Shown: piece by piece, positions 14,607 to 25,362 of the stretch
Layout: every line of letters begins with the position of its first letter
Numbering within the stretch: position 1 is the first letter of the stretch
Source: a virus
Strand: one strand, 5' to 3'
Virus record (IMG/VR): IMGVR_UViG_3300021365_000030
Span: 1 to 47,428 of that record
DNA: 47,428 bases
Program-made: the position numbers and the translations under genes
Notes under the pieces: model-generated
What the model was told of the DNA's origin: nothing
The model's database searches: none
What the model saw: the letters and a program-made list of their open reading frames with translations, nothing else

Positions 14607-17600
14607 TTAAAATTCATCAAATGTTATCCCTCCGGATCGTTTTTTCTTTTTTGTAGTTTTCTTTTTCTTACTCTTTTTATTTTTCTCTATACCTAATTCC
14701 CAGTCTTGCCAACCAGCTGCCATAGCTATTCTTTCCCACACATCATAATCCTCGTTTAAAGCGCCTTGTATGTTTTGCGACTTACGTAAAGCTCTATCAA
14801 CCGGAATATTTGTTGTTGCTGAAATAACGTTAGCCATAGCCATGTATGCTGGATTATCTAAACTAAACTTCATGTCATCAAATGCTCCATATTCAGCTGC
14901 TTTTGATGCGTTTACTAATTTCTTATACTTAGATCCCACGGTTGGAGATATGCTAACTATTTCTTTAACAGCTTTAGAGTATTTAGGATTCTTTTTGCTA
15001 GACTCACTGTTTATAACCATAAGAGCATTCTTCACTTGAGCTGTTATTGCTCCTGGTATACCAGTACCTCTAAGTAATGAATCAGCCATACCATTAGCAA
15101 CTCTTCCTGATTTAGACAATAATTTTTCATCTTGCTCATCATCAGCGAAAGCTAAGCCAAATAAAGCATTTTGCACTACATTAAATATTAAGTTCTGCAC
15201 AAAACCGTAGTAAACGATTTTAGACGTGTTTTCTCTCCAATCACCTCTTTTATTAGCAAGGTCTAACATAGCTTTTTTCTGCAACCTAGCATACTGCATT
15301 GGTGTATTAGCAAAAGCTAAAACAACTCTACCTAAGTTACTAGCCTGTTGTTGACTTATCTTGTCTGTTCCAGATGACTGTTGAGATTTTTCAGATATAT
15401 CCTTAAAATCTAAAAAAGCTTTTTCTTTAGCCTCTACCTCAGATAGCCCTTGCTTTTTATAAGTGTTTATTCTATTTCTATAGAAAGTCGCACCACCTGA
15501 AGCTATAGCAAAACTATCAGCGTATTTAGTAAATACAAAACCTTTTTTTAGTATTGTGTTTATTATACCTCTAGCACCTGAATCAGCAGCTATTTCAGCC
15601 TCACTTACATTTAATTTTAATCCATCACGTCTAGCTGTTAAGTAGTCAGAGTTCATTATCTCTAAGAAATCTTTAGAATATTGCTTTACATCTACCAACC
15701 TAGCACTAGCTTTTAAAGGATTGTTATCTGTCCAGTTTATAAAGTTTATACTAGATAACGTCTGTAAAACCGCAGATCTAGTGTTTAAAAACATTATGGC
15801 ACCTACAGAATTATTTATATAATCTAAAGCTCTATCACCCGCAGTGTTTTGTGAACTTCTATTTTTACCAGACTGCATCCTTTCTAAAGTACCTTCTAAT
15901 GCTTTTCTATATTTCTTACCATAAGCTGCCTCTAGCTTATTCAAATTAGCTTCTGAAAATATTTCATCTTTATTTTGCTTCCACTGCTCTAAGTACTTAG
16001 CTCTTTTAACTTTACCAAGCAATGTTCTAGCATCGCTAGTTAACGTACCACTAAGCCAGTTTTTACCTGGTTCAGCCCAGCCATCACCTTTTGTTGTTGA
16101 CAAAAGTTCATTAGCAAAAGCTTCATATGTTGGGTTATCTTTTATAACTTTATTTAGTTCAGCTAAATCAGATTTGCTTAAACCAGGAACTTCTACACCC
16201 ATTTTTGTCCACATGCGAACTCTTAAAGCTTGCTCGTTAGTAAAACCTGTTTCATTTTTCTTTCTTAGTTTCTTAGGTATTATACCTAGTTTATTTTTTA
16301 AAGCTTTAACATCGTTAGCTAATGATATTTGATCTCTAATAATATTATCCTCAGCTCTAGCAAATGGATCAAATAAGTTTTCTTTGTAGAATTTAAGTGC
16401 CTGTTCACCTTTTTTACCTTTAGGTAGAGTCTTGTATAACAAACCAGCAAAATCTTCAGCAGTAGGTGATATAAATATATCAAATCTACCCTTACCTTTA
16501 CCCATTATTTCAGCCTTAGCTGATCCAAACGTTTTTTCTGAAGCTATGCCTGTTTTTTCCTGTATTATATCGTTAAATGTTTTTCCTAACTTTTTGCTAA
16601 ATTTAGCTTGCTGAACTTTACTTTTAACATCTACTACACTTAATATTTCTTTAACAGCTCTAACATTTCCTAAATGATCATCAGCAAAGTAAAAATCATT
16701 GTAACCGTCAGCCGCTTTATCTATCATCCATCTAGCTTTAGCTTGCGGAGTACCATCACCTAGACCTGTTATGTTTTCCAGTGGAATATTTAATCCCATG
16801 CTATCTAAAAACTCTTTTATAGGTCCAGCAGCGTCGGCTGGTCTAGCAGTTAATACAAACATGTCTCTTTTACCTGGGCTTTCACTTATGAACTTAGCTA
16901 CATCAAACAAAGGTCCTTTAGCACCTTTCATAACTTTACTAAACTCAGAAAAATCCCACTCAGCACCTTTAGCCTCAAGCTCACCTGCTCTTTTTGCAAA
17001 CTCAGTAGCGGTTAAAGACCCTTTCTTTCCATCAGGCATTTCATACAACACATTACTTTTAGTTGTAGCTAATGTATCATCAAAATCAAATACTCTTATT
17101 TTTTTAACAGGAGATTTAAGGTTTCTAGCTATAGATAAAGCTTTATCTATTTTACTTAAGTTTTCTAAAGACTCTTCATTAGATACTTTTTTAGAAAATC
17201 TAAGAATTTTAGGTGTATTTTCATTATTTACTAAAGTTGCTTTTGTTATAACATCAGCCAACTTAACGTATTCGTTAATTAAACCTTTAGCTTCGCTTCT
17301 AGTTACAGTGTTTAATCCTTCTAGTAAACCAGCCTCGCTTAATATAACAGATTCCATTATTTTATTCTGTTCTATTACAACATTTTTATTTTGCTCAAAC
17401 TTCTTAGGTACAACTACATTATACTCCTTAGCCTTAGTTTCGTTACCTTTATATATATTGTTTGGATTTAAACCTACGTACTCATTTTTAGCATTTTTAT
17501 ACGTATTAAAGTATCTTAAATCAGAGCTAGGAACTTTGTCCCAATCTTCTTTTTTACCAGACTCTACAGCTTTATTAAGTTGCTTCATCAACACTGGATG

Positions 17601-20600
17601 AGATGTTCCACCTGAGTTAGACCACTTATTTCCCTCAGAGTCTACTAAATTTCCTTTTAAGGTGTCATTTTCATTCTTTAAAGTATACTGTATATAATTA
17701 TCTTTTATCCACTTTTTATAATACTCTAATGATTGTTTAGCGTTAGGTTTTCCTTCTATAATATTCTTATACAACTGCACGCGTATATTAGCATGTTCAA
17801 TAGCTTGAAAAACGTGCTCATCTGTTGTTTCTTTTTTTCTTTCTAAAGCTCCTACCTCTCTACCTATAGCTGTTGCTTGATTTCTATTAGCATTTGCATT
17901 TAAACTAGGGTTATATATATACTCTCTTAAAACAGCAAAATCCTCAGGACCTGTTTTAGCAATAGCTAATTCTGCGTCTATTTGAAGATCTACACCTTTA
18001 TCATGTAGCTTTTTTAATTGTAAGTTCTTTTTCCAACTAGGACCATTTTTACCTCTAAAGGATTCTTTAAAAGCTTCTAGCTCTTTATCATTAAAACTTC
18101 TCTCATTCTTCTTAGCATCCTCTTTAACTTTAGTTAAATTTATTAACTCGTCATTAAGTATAGCTTGCTCAGCCTCAGTCCTAAGCTTTTTATCAACTAT
18201 TCTTCTAGGATCTGATATAATATCAAAACCTCTCTTACGCAGCGAGCTGATTTTATTGCCTGACGTCCAGTTTGTTGGTCTAGCAAATCGATCAACTGGT
18301 AGAAACTTAGGAAAAGTATTTACTAATACCTTTTGCTTGGCGACTCTATCCGTTCTAATTTTATTTAACGCTTTTTTATCTACCTTAGAGTCTAGTTTTG
18401 CTTGACCAGATTCTTTTCTTTTCTGAAATTTAGCACCAGCCTGTATTCTCTTACCTTGTTCAGGTATTAAAGTTTCTAACGCTCTATTTCTTATATGAAA
18501 ATCTAACGCTGCTTTTATATGCTGAGCATCTCTATATATTGGTTTTTTCTTACCTTCACTGTCGAGTTGATTAAACTCGTACTGCTTACCATCATACCCT
18601 TCTAGTGTGACGTTTTTACCCTTTATTATATCTGTATATGTTTTTAAACCACCAGTTAATTCACCTGCCTTATTGTATAATACCTTACCTATCTTTGTTT
18701 GTAATATTCCAGTAGCTTTACCAGTGTCATCCTTACTTCTAGGTAATCTAGCAAAATCCGATGCTGCATTATCTATTAAAAACTGTCTAGCTCTAACAGC
18801 TCCTTGTTGATCAAGTTTTTGTAAGTTTCTTTGTTTTTCTATAAGAGCAGAGACTGTTTTTATACCAAACATGTCTGCATAAAGCTGCGCTAATTCCTGA
18901 GGTATTTTACCAGTCTCTTTAAATCTACTAACTGATCTATCTTTAAAAGATTCTTTTACAGTACTAGATATCTTATCCTCAATAGCTTGTTTTTCACTCT
19001 TGTTAGTGTCTAAGGATTTTTTAAACTCTGGAGATATATAGTTAGATTTGAATTTAGTTGTTTCTGTAGGTTTTTTAGCCAACTTATCTACAGCAACACT
19101 GGTCTTAGTAGATGTGTCTACAATTTGTTTAGCTTGCTCAGAATCTGTACTAGTTCCATCTAGTTTTTTCTCACCTATGTTTTTAGCTCTTTCTAATATT
19201 TCAGCTTGTCTTCTACCAAGAAAATTTGGACCTAGAACTGTAGTTACCTTACTTTTCTCTGCATCAAAATCTTTTAAAAATTCTTTATTCCGACCTGGAA
19301 ATATACCTTGAAGTTGCTCCTTTACAGCTGTCTTGACAGACTCTATAGGTATAGAACCTGTTGGGTTAAACTTTATAGAGTTACTTATAACTGGCCAATT
19401 AGCCTCTACTATAGCATCTATAGCTCCAAACTTTTCTTCAGGTTTAGAAGAAGGTGAGTTTATGATATCAACTAATTGCTCGTTTTCTATAAGACCTTCT
19501 TTGAATAAATCTATATATTGCTTACCTTTAGGTGATATGTCAGAGTCCCGTCTACTTATCGACTTTGAAGGCTTTTGACCCTCTACCTGAACACCTTCAG
19601 CAGCTATTGAGATATCTTTAGCAGCTTGTATACCTTTTTCTTCTCCTTTAGAGTAGCTCTTTATCAGCTCAAACAAGTTTTTACCAGTGTCAGCATTTAA
19701 CTCCAGTTCTGGCATACCTTTTTTACGTAGAAATGGAACAAACTTTTCCATAGCGTTACCTACGTTTTCTTTAAACACTATACTTTTTTCTGTTATAGCA
19801 TCTGATAAAACAGTTAAATACTCTTCATAGTATTTACTAGCATCTAGCTCCTTACCTTTAGAATCATATCTGTAGTTATCGTCAATACGTTTTTGAACTA
19901 ATTCTTTTTGCTTAGGAGTTAACTCATTTAAAACATCGTCAATTAGTTTTATACCTTCTTCAGTTACGTTACCAGTTTTATCTTTAAAAGAATCTCTTAA
20001 AACAAAGTGTCCAGCCTCGTGTTTATCTACAGTTATATTTCTAGTTTCTTTAACTACAGCTTCATTTACATAATATACCTTATTATTAGGATCGTAAAAG
20101 CCGTCAGTTTGTTTAACATCTTCTTTACCATCAAAAACTTCTTCATATTTTTTCTGAAAATCATCAACAGATCTAATTGATACGGACTCACCCTCTTTAG
20201 TAGCACCTAACACATCCTCAGCTTGAGCTTTGTTTTCTTGTCTTTGTTTTAGGTAGTATTGATCTAGTTTGTCTTGTAGTTTATCGTACTTGTAACCTCC
20301 AGGATTATAAGCTTCAAGGTCTTTTGTTAAAGACTCTAGCTCTTTTTCCTGTCCTTGATTTTTATTTTTTATGTTTTCAAGAGCCTTTACCTTACCTCCT
20401 ATCTCGAAATACTCATCAATAAACTTATAAGATTCTGCTCTTTCTTTAGTACCATAGCCAGCTTTAAAGCTAATATTGTTATTTAAAATATCTTCAATAA
20501 CAAATTCTCTATTCCAGAGACCGTCAAGTGATTTAGAAGAAGGGTTCGCACCCATCCTAGCATAAATTATAGGTAGAGGAGTATTAACTAGAGCATTATT

Positions 20601-23021
20601 ATCCTTATCGTTAAACTTCTCACCTTTTTTCATTTTCTGTATAAGTATTCTTACACTTTCATCTGTAGGTTTTAAAGCACTTTTATCCTCAGCCTCAAAT
20701 CTTTCTTTAGCTAAATTAAGTTCAGCCTCGGCTTCTAATATGTTATAGTTTTTGTTAGCAGACTCTGCTTCTTTTTTAGCTTGTTCCTCTGTTATTTGTT
20801 GTGTCTTAAGCTTAGCATCTATACCTGCCATTTTTTCAGCTCTAGCGGCATCTATTTCGTTTATAGTTTCCTCACCTGGTTTCCTAACCGACTCAGCATC
20901 TATACCAGTTATTTTAGCAGCTTTATTCACGTATGCTGGGTTTAAGTTTAATAAACGCATATCTCTCTGAGCAGCCGCAAGTATACCGTTTTTACTAAAC
21001 GCTGATTTAGTTCCTAGTAAAGCCATTTTAGCGGTTTCACCAAGATAATGAAGAATAAATTCTTCTGGACTTTGTTCGAAGTAAGTACTCTCACCTCTAG
21101 GCCCATAACCAATACCTTCTGGATTCTGTATAGCCTCTAAAACTGTAGCAAATTCAAAAGAAAAAGCACCAGCACTAGCGTTAACAAATCTACCACCAAC
21201 ATCTTTAAGAACGTCAGATTTAGATAATTGTGCCATTACCGGGGAAAATATTGTTTTCGAAGGTATAGCTCTTAGTAAGCCAGAACCTAAAGAATTACCT
21301 CCACCTAGTGAAAATCCAAATGTAGCTGTAGCCCATTCTTGCTCTCTAGTAGCTTGTTGAGATAAACCTAGTGTTGTTTTTGTTGTTTCTAAGCCTGTGA
21401 AAACAGCGGCTTCATCTAGACCTTTTATAACAAAGTCACCAGCTTTTCTAAGCACTTTACTTGACTTAGCGGCTTTACTACTTTTAAAAGACTTATCCAG
21501 TAACTTGAACCCTTTTTGTATCTTATTTCCTCCTGCGCCTTTAAACAACATCAACTCTCCAACAAACATAGTCAGGTCAACAGTACCACCACCCACTACA
21601 CTCAACCAATTTTGAGATAAAGCTTCATCTAGGTATTCGTCGTTTATACCACCTAACCCAGCTTTTTTAGCTTCTTTTACAAATGCTCTATTAATAGTGT
21701 ACTGGGGTTTAGGCATAGCATCACCGCCAGTCATGTCTATTTTTTCTAAAATATTTTGACCCGCACTAAACCAAAAACCTTCCTGCTCTTTACTTAATGG
21801 ATCCGTGTTTGTTTGAATTGCTTTATTTAAAACAACATAATTTTCCAAAGCAGTGTTATAAGCTTTAGCTAAAGGATGATTACCATTGATTTTACTTATA
21901 TTTTCAGGTAATTCGTTTGTTGATGCTATTTGTTGCGCTCTTTCTAAATCTCCATACACAGTTTCTTCTGATCCAAAAAAATCTTTAACTACATTTGATA
22001 TGATAGCTGGACCTGTTTGAGACTCTTTAGTTATTTCTTCTTCACCATTTTCCTTTATAAAATCTGATATTCTATTAGATATACCCACTAAATTAGAGTA
22101 TGACTTAGTTAATTGATCTTGTATTTTGCTTAACTCTGTAGTTTTTGCTATTTCAGTTGCTTTTTCAGATCTCGAGTTCTCTTGTTTTTTATCTTCTTCA
22201 GATAAATCCTTATACTGTACTAAGTCTCCGGTGTTTATATTATAAAGTTCTCTTGACTCATCATTTCTTATCTCTTGTATCTTGTCTAGTATACTTTGTT
22301 TGTCTTTGTCACTTACTGTTTTTAAACTAGAGTAAAGTGTTTTTAGTTCTTTATCAGCACCCTTTAATATATTACCTCCTTGGTTTAATACAAAATCATT
22401 TGACTTATCGCCATACTTTTTTATTATAACATTTAGAGCGCTGTTAGCTGCTTTATTTTGATCTTCAGCTTGAAGCTCAGCTATAGATACACCGTTTATT
22501 TTTTCATTTTGAGCGAAATCATCATAAGAAAAGCCACCTGTTATAGCACTACTATGATCGCCAAATATACCAGTATATTTCACCCCAGGCCCTCCAAGAC
22601 CTAAAATACTAGGTGTATTTATAGTTTGGTATTCGACACCCTTTCCAGTAGTTTTAAGGTATAAATCTGAAATATTGTCAGGAGAGTAGTTCCATATACT
22701 AGAACCAGCTTTACTTAAGGTTTTATTTATATTGTCTAACTTTAAATCTTCTTTAGTCTTTGGTGATTCCAAAGAAATATCTTCCGAAGGTGAATCCGTA
22801 ACGCCCGCTTGTGATGCTGTCATTGGTTGAGACACCACATCCGCACCCGCTGCAGCGTCTTGTTGAAAATTTGGATCAAGTAAGTCACTGTGTTTTATTT
22901 TAGGTTCAGGGTCTTTATCTCCCTTGATCTTTTTTAAGTATTCTTTAACAGTCATATTAGATTGTTCAGCTGCTTTCTTTATTTGATCGTCAGTATATGA
23001 AACATCCTTGTAAGTATACAT
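14607..23021 (-). CDS. Giant polyvalent virion-associated protein (internal/ejection protein candidate)
   Basis: This 2,804-aa protein occupies the place of T7 gp16 after gp14/gp15-like genes. The N-terminus (~1-45) is a short helical domain. At 1001-1005 HEAGH is a zincin-type metallopeptidase motif inside DKHEAGHFVLRDSF. Around 1975-2120 lies a HAD-type phosphatase: FDFDDT with nucleophile Asp1979 and Asp1981, Thr2058 (LTARP) and the acidic pair Asp2114-Asp2115 (FADDH). The C-terminal ~600 aa carry segments I recall from marine phage giant proteins (GAIMFLNTRSAVLQTLSSIN, FANTPMQYARL), then a Lys-rich tail. Such proteins are thought to enter the host with the DNA. Peptidase and phosphatase activities are inferred from motifs only. 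A family of 'large polyvalent proteins' with mixed enzymatic domains is the best match. Confidence 0.82.
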   Translation of the reverse strand: MYTYKDVSYTDDQIKKAAEQSNMTVKEYLKKIKGDKDPEPKIKHSDLLDPNFQQDAAAGADVVSQPMTASQAGVTDSPSEDISLESPKTKEDLKLDNINKTLSKAGSSIWNYSPDNISDLYLKTTGKGVEYQTINTPSILGLGGPGVKYTGIFGDHSSAITGGFSYDDFAQNEKINGVSIAELQAEDQNKAANSALNVIIKKYGDKSNDFVLNQGGNILKGADKELKTLYSSLKTVSDKDKQSILDKIQEIRNDESRELYNINTGDLVQYKDLSEEDKKQENSRSEKATEIAKTTELSKIQDQLTKSYSNLVGISNRISDFIKENGEEEITKESQTGPAIISNVVKDFFGSEETVYGDLERAQQIASTNELPENISKINGNHPLAKAYNTALENYVVLNKAIQTNTDPLSKEQEGFWFSAGQNILEKIDMTGGDAMPKPQYTINRAFVKEAKKAGLGGINDEYLDEALSQNWLSVVGGGTVDLTMFVGELMLFKGAGGNKIQKGFKLLDKSFKSSKAAKSSKVLRKAGDFVIKGLDEAAVFTGLETTKTTLGLSQQATREQEWATATFGFSLGGGNSLGSGLLRAIPSKTIFSPVMAQLSKSDVLKDVGGRFVNASAGAFSFEFATVLEAIQNPEGIGYGPRGESTYFEQSPEEFILHYLGETAKMALLGTKSAFSKNGILAAAQRDMRLLNLNPAYVNKAAKITGIDAESVRKPGEETINEIDAARAEKMAGIDAKLKTQQITEEQAKKEAESANKNYNILEAEAELNLAKERFEAEDKSALKPTDESVRILIQKMKKGEKFNDKDNNALVNTPLPIIYARMGANPSSKSLDGLWNREFVIEDILNNNISFKAGYGTKERAESYKFIDEYFEIGGKVKALENIKNKNQGQEKELESLTKDLEAYNPGGYKYDKLQDKLDQYYLKQRQENKAQAEDVLGATKEGESVSIRSVDDFQKKYEEVFDGKEDVKQTDGFYDPNNKVYYVNEAVVKETRNITVDKHEAGHFVLRDSFKDKTGNVTEEGIKLIDDVLNELTPKQKELVQKRIDDNYRYDSKGKELDASKYYEEYLTVLSDAITEKSIVFKENVGNAMEKFVPFLRKKGMPELELNADTGKNLFELIKSYSKGEEKGIQAAKDISIAAEGVQVEGQKPSKSISRRDSDISPKGKQYIDLFKEGLIENEQLVDIINSPSSKPEEKFGAIDAIVEANWPVISNSIKFNPTGSIPIESVKTAVKEQLQGIFPGRNKEFLKDFDAEKSKVTTVLGPNFLGRRQAEILERAKNIGEKKLDGTSTDSEQAKQIVDTSTKTSVAVDKLAKKPTETTKFKSNYISPEFKKSLDTNKSEKQAIEDKISSTVKESFKDRSVSRFKETGKIPQELAQLYADMFGIKTVSALIEKQRNLQKLDQQGAVRARQFLIDNAASDFARLPRSKDDTGKATGILQTKIGKVLYNKAGELTGGLKTYTDIIKGKNVTLEGYDGKQYEFNQLDSEGKKKPIYRDAQHIKAALDFHIRNRALETLIPEQGKRIQAGAKFQKRKESGQAKLDSKVDKKALNKIRTDRVAKQKVLVNTFPKFLPVDRFARPTNWTSGNKISSLRKRGFDIISDPRRIVDKKLRTEAEQAILNDELINLTKVKEDAKKNERSFNDKELEAFKESFRGKNGPSWKKNLQLKKLHDKGVDLQIDAELAIAKTGPEDFAVLREYIYNPSLNANANRNQATAIGREVGALERKKETTDEHVFQAIEHANIRVQLYKNIIEGKPNAKQSLEYYKKWIKDNYIQYTLKNENDTLKGNLVDSEGNKWSNSGGTSHPVLMKQLNKAVESGKKEDWDKVPSSDLRYFNTYKNAKNEYVGLNPNNIYKGNETKAKEYNVVVPKKFEQNKNVVIEQNKIMESVILSEAGLLEGLNTVTRSEAKGLINEYVKLADVITKATLVNNENTPKILRFSKKVSNEESLENLSKIDKALSIARNLKSPVKKIRVFDFDDTLATTKSNVLYEMPDGKKGSLTATEFAKRAGELEAKGAEWDFSEFSKVMKGAKGPLFDVAKFISESPGKRDMFVLTARPADAAGPIKEFLDSMGLNIPLENITGLGDGTPQAKARWMIDKAADGYNDFYFADDHLGNVRAVKEILSVVDVKSKVQQAKFSKKLGKTFNDIIQEKTGIASEKTFGSAKAEIMGKGKGRFDIFISPTAEDFAGLLYKTLPKGKKGEQALKFYKENLFDPFARAEDNIIRDQISLANDVKALKNKLGIIPKKLRKKNETGFTNEQALRVRMWTKMGVEVPGLSKSDLAELNKVIKDNPTYEAFANELLSTTKGDGWAEPGKNWLSGTLTSDARTLLGKVKRAKYLEQWKQNKDEIFSEANLNKLEAAYGKKYRKALEGTLERMQSGKNRSSQNTAGDRALDYINNSVGAIMFLNTRSAVLQTLSSINFINWTDNNPLKASARLVDVKQYSKDFLEIMNSDYLTARRDGLKLNVSEAEIAADSGARGIINTILKKGFVFTKYADSFAIASGGATFYRNRINTYKKQGLSEVEAKEKAFLDFKDISEKSQQSSGTDKISQQQASNLGRVVLAFANTPMQYARLQKKAMLDLANKRGDWRENTSKIVYYGFVQNLIFNVVQNALFGLAFADDEQDEKLLSKSGRVANGMADSLLRGTGIPGAITAQVKNALMVINSESSKKNPKYSKAVKEIVSISPTVGSKYKKLVNASKAAEYGAFDDMKFSLDNPAYMAMANVISATTNIPVDRALRKSQNIQGALNEDYDVWERIAMAAGWQDWELGIEKNKKSKKKKTTKKKKRSGGITFDEF

Positions 23022-23041
23022 ATTTTATTTTATTTTAATTG

Positions 23042-24622
23042 TTAAAAAATTGGTAAATCACCAGTATCACTAAAGTCAAATATTTTATCAACTACACTAT
23101 CTATATTTTCAGAAACCTCTAAACTCTTGTTGCCTCTAAAATTAAACAGTGTTCTAGCTAAATTTTTAACTTGAGATTTATCTGACAAATCAAACTTCTT
23201 CATTTTTTTATTTCCAGTGCTTTTATCTGTCATAGTAAATTCAAGTATCTTAGTTTCTTCGTCGTAGTTTCTATCAGTAACTCTACTAGCATCTGGGCCA
23301 CCAATATTTGTCAAGTAAGATATAGGATCTTCTAAAAGATCATTAACAGCTCTATTAGCAGCGTTCATCTTGAAGTCTGTTTCTTCTTCTTCTCCTTCTT
23401 CTTGCTCTTCAACTTCTACAGCTGTAGGTTTTCCAATATTTTTAGTGTATATTGGATCGTTAACCTTCAAGTTAGGTATACCTAAGTTTTTCACATCATC
23501 TGGTGTTGCCAACCTCTTAGTGCCTAGTGATTCTAGATTTTTATGTACCATTTGACCAATTATAAAAGCCTCTCTAAGGGCTTCTGGAACTGATTCATAC
23601 ATAACTGCGGTTTCTTTATCCCATTTCAATCTACCTGTAATAAACTGTTTTTGCTGCTTCATCGAGTAAGACATTATTCCTTTAGCTTGAGATTTAATTA
23701 AATCCATGTAAGCTACATTGTCTTCGATAGCAGCGTTGTTTACAACCTGCTCTTTATACTGAAAACCACCTACAGTTCTAGTAGTTATATTTGGATAAAC
23801 AAATTCCTTTGTTAGTTGATTTTTATCATCAAATATATCAGCCTCTTGAAGTGTTTTATTTCTATCACTTTCAGCCATTACAGGTTCGAAAAATGATCCG
23901 TCCCATTTTGATAAATCTCTTTCAAATTTTATATTGACATATCCATCAGACTCTTTATAATCACCTAATAAATCAGCTTCTTTAAATTTATTATACACAT
24001 CACTTCCAACTTTTATCCGTGAGTTTATTTTAAGTATATTTGAATTATTATCGTTAGGAGCAATATTTATAGTACTTTCAACACCTGGCGTTTTTTTACC
24101 ATTAATAGCCATAACACCTATCAAATTAGATATTTCATCCCCACTAGCAGGTGCGTGACCATCTACTACTTGATCTATAGTTAAATCGTTAAACTCTTGC
24201 GCTCCAGTAGAAATATTGTTTATCTGGTCTTTACTATTTACCATGTAAGATTGAAAATTGCTTATAGCTTTTCTATACTCTTGCCTTTGTTTTTTATTTA
24301 AATTAGTATTCATACCTAGTTCAGCTGACGCATTCATAGCTGCTCCACCTTTTTCTTGAAATATTTTAGTAAGTTCATCTCTAACTCTAGTGTCTTTTAC
24401 ACCTGAAACAATTTTTAATATATCTTTATCTTGCTGTAACTCTGTGTTTACTAAAAACCTATTCTTAGCCTCGTCTATTTTTTTTTGTTTTTCTGCAGCT
24501 ATTCTCTTAGCTTCACTGTATTTATCTATACCGGAGCTAACAATGTCACCTATCTTACTAACACCTTGAGCCCATATCTCAGCTGATCTATCTACTATTA
24601 TTTGTGGATTTCTATAACTCAT
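23042..24622 (-). CDS. Internal virion protein (gp15-like position)
   Basis: The 526-aa product is mostly helical and charged: MSYRNPQIIVDRSAEIWAQG leads into a long amphipathic helix (IVSSGIDKYSEAKRIAAEKQ). An acidic run (VEVEEQEEGEEEE) near 395-410 precedes a C-terminal domain with DRNYDEETKILEFTM. No enzymatic motif is seen. It lies between a gp14-like and a gp16-like gene, where T7 has gp15, a core protein ejected to form the trans-periplasmic tube. The assignment rests on position, size and composition. The upstream leader is an A-run (TTAAAAAAAAAATATAAT) without a Shine-Dalgarno sequence. Confidence 0.62.
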   Translation of the reverse strand: MSYRNPQIIVDRSAEIWAQGVSKIGDIVSSGIDKYSEAKRIAAEKQKKIDEAKNRFLVNTELQQDKDILKIVSGVKDTRVRDELTKIFQEKGGAAMNASAELGMNTNLNKKQRQEYRKAISNFQSYMVNSKDQINNISTGAQEFNDLTIDQVVDGHAPASGDEISNLIGVMAINGKKTPGVESTINIAPNDNNSNILKINSRIKVGSDVYNKFKEADLLGDYKESDGYVNIKFERDLSKWDGSFFEPVMAESDRNKTLQEADIFDDKNQLTKEFVYPNITTRTVGGFQYKEQVVNNAAIEDNVAYMDLIKSQAKGIMSYSMKQQKQFITGRLKWDKETAVMYESVPEALREAFIIGQMVHKNLESLGTKRLATPDDVKNLGIPNLKVNDPIYTKNIGKPTAVEVEEQEEGEEEETDFKMNAANRAVNDLLEDPISYLTNIGGPDASRVTDRNYDEETKILEFTMTDKSTGNKKMKKFDLSDKSQVKNLARTLFNFRGNKSLEVSENIDSVVDKIFDFSDTGDLPIF

Positions 24623-24636
24623 ATTATATTTTTTTT

Positions 24637-25359
24637 TTAACCAGCGGCAATTAAAGAAGAGGCTATGTTACCAACACCACTTAAAGCACCGCTCCACGCT
24701 TGCGCTTTAGCTTGATTAGCTGAAGCTTCAGCGGCTTGTGCCTGTGATATTTTACCAGCCGCTCTATCAAGGTCTGCATCTGTTCTATTTTCTCGAGCTT
24801 GAAACATAAACTGTTTACCTGCCGCTTCTGTTGCTTGTACTCTCTGACCTTCTGATATAGCTATGCTTTGCATACGTTGTTGCTCAGCCATTTTAGCATT
24901 CATTAGGTTTTGCTCTCCTTGAGCTTTTAGTTTTTGGTTTTGAGCTTCTTGCTGTTCTATATTAGCAGCAACACCTTGTTTACTTTGTAACGCAGCTTGA
25001 GCTAAAGCTGTAGCGCCACCAGCAGAAGCACCTGTAGCTCTTATTGTGTCTAGTGTATTCGCTAAAGATATATCGGCTTGTTCTATCTGTATCTCAGCTG
25101 CTTTAGTTGCAACACCTAAATTTTCAAACGGGTTAGATAATTGACTACTAAGATCAGTAGCTAAACTACTAAGATCTTCTGTTGAAGCGTATGGATTTGT
25201 TATTTGCTGTCTAGAATTTTTTATTGATCTAAGCTCAGCTTCAGCTCTTTGCTTTTCTGATCTAGCTCTTCTAGCTGCTTTACCTGCCGCTCCACCAGCT
25301 ATAGCTCCACCTGCTAAACTTGCTGCCGCTCCAACGGCTAATGCTGTTACTACACCCAT
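24637..25359 (-). CDS. Internal virion protein, gp14-like (Ala-rich)
   Basis: The 240-aa protein begins with a glycine-zipper segment (LAVGAAASLAGGAIAGGAAG) that could insert into membrane. A long Ala/Gln-rich coiled coil follows, then another Gly/Ala-rich end (WSGALSGVGNIASSLIAAG). This layout is typical of T7 gp14-type ejection proteins, which form the outer-membrane part of the DNA conduit. Its position just before the gp15-like and gp16-like genes supports the call. Low complexity limits certainty. Confidence 0.68.
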   Translation of the reverse strand: MGVVTALAVGAAASLAGGAIAGGAAGKAARRARSEKQRAEAELRSIKNSRQQITNPYASTEDLSSLATDLSSQLSNPFENLGVATKAAEIQIEQADISLANTLDTIRATGASAGGATALAQAALQSKQGVAANIEQQEAQNQKLKAQGEQNLMNAKMAEQQRMQSIAISEGQRVQATEAAGKQFMFQARENRTDADLDRAAGKISQAQAAEASANQAKAQAWSGALSGVGNIASSLIAAG

Positions 25360-25362
25360 AAT

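Noticed and set aside
16771-17601. Long plus-strand open frame (276 aa) inside the giant gene
   Set aside because: It is antisense to the HAD-domain part of the 2,804-aa protein. Its composition is a Leu/Ser/Phe-rich mirror of the minus strand, and it has no start signal or motif.
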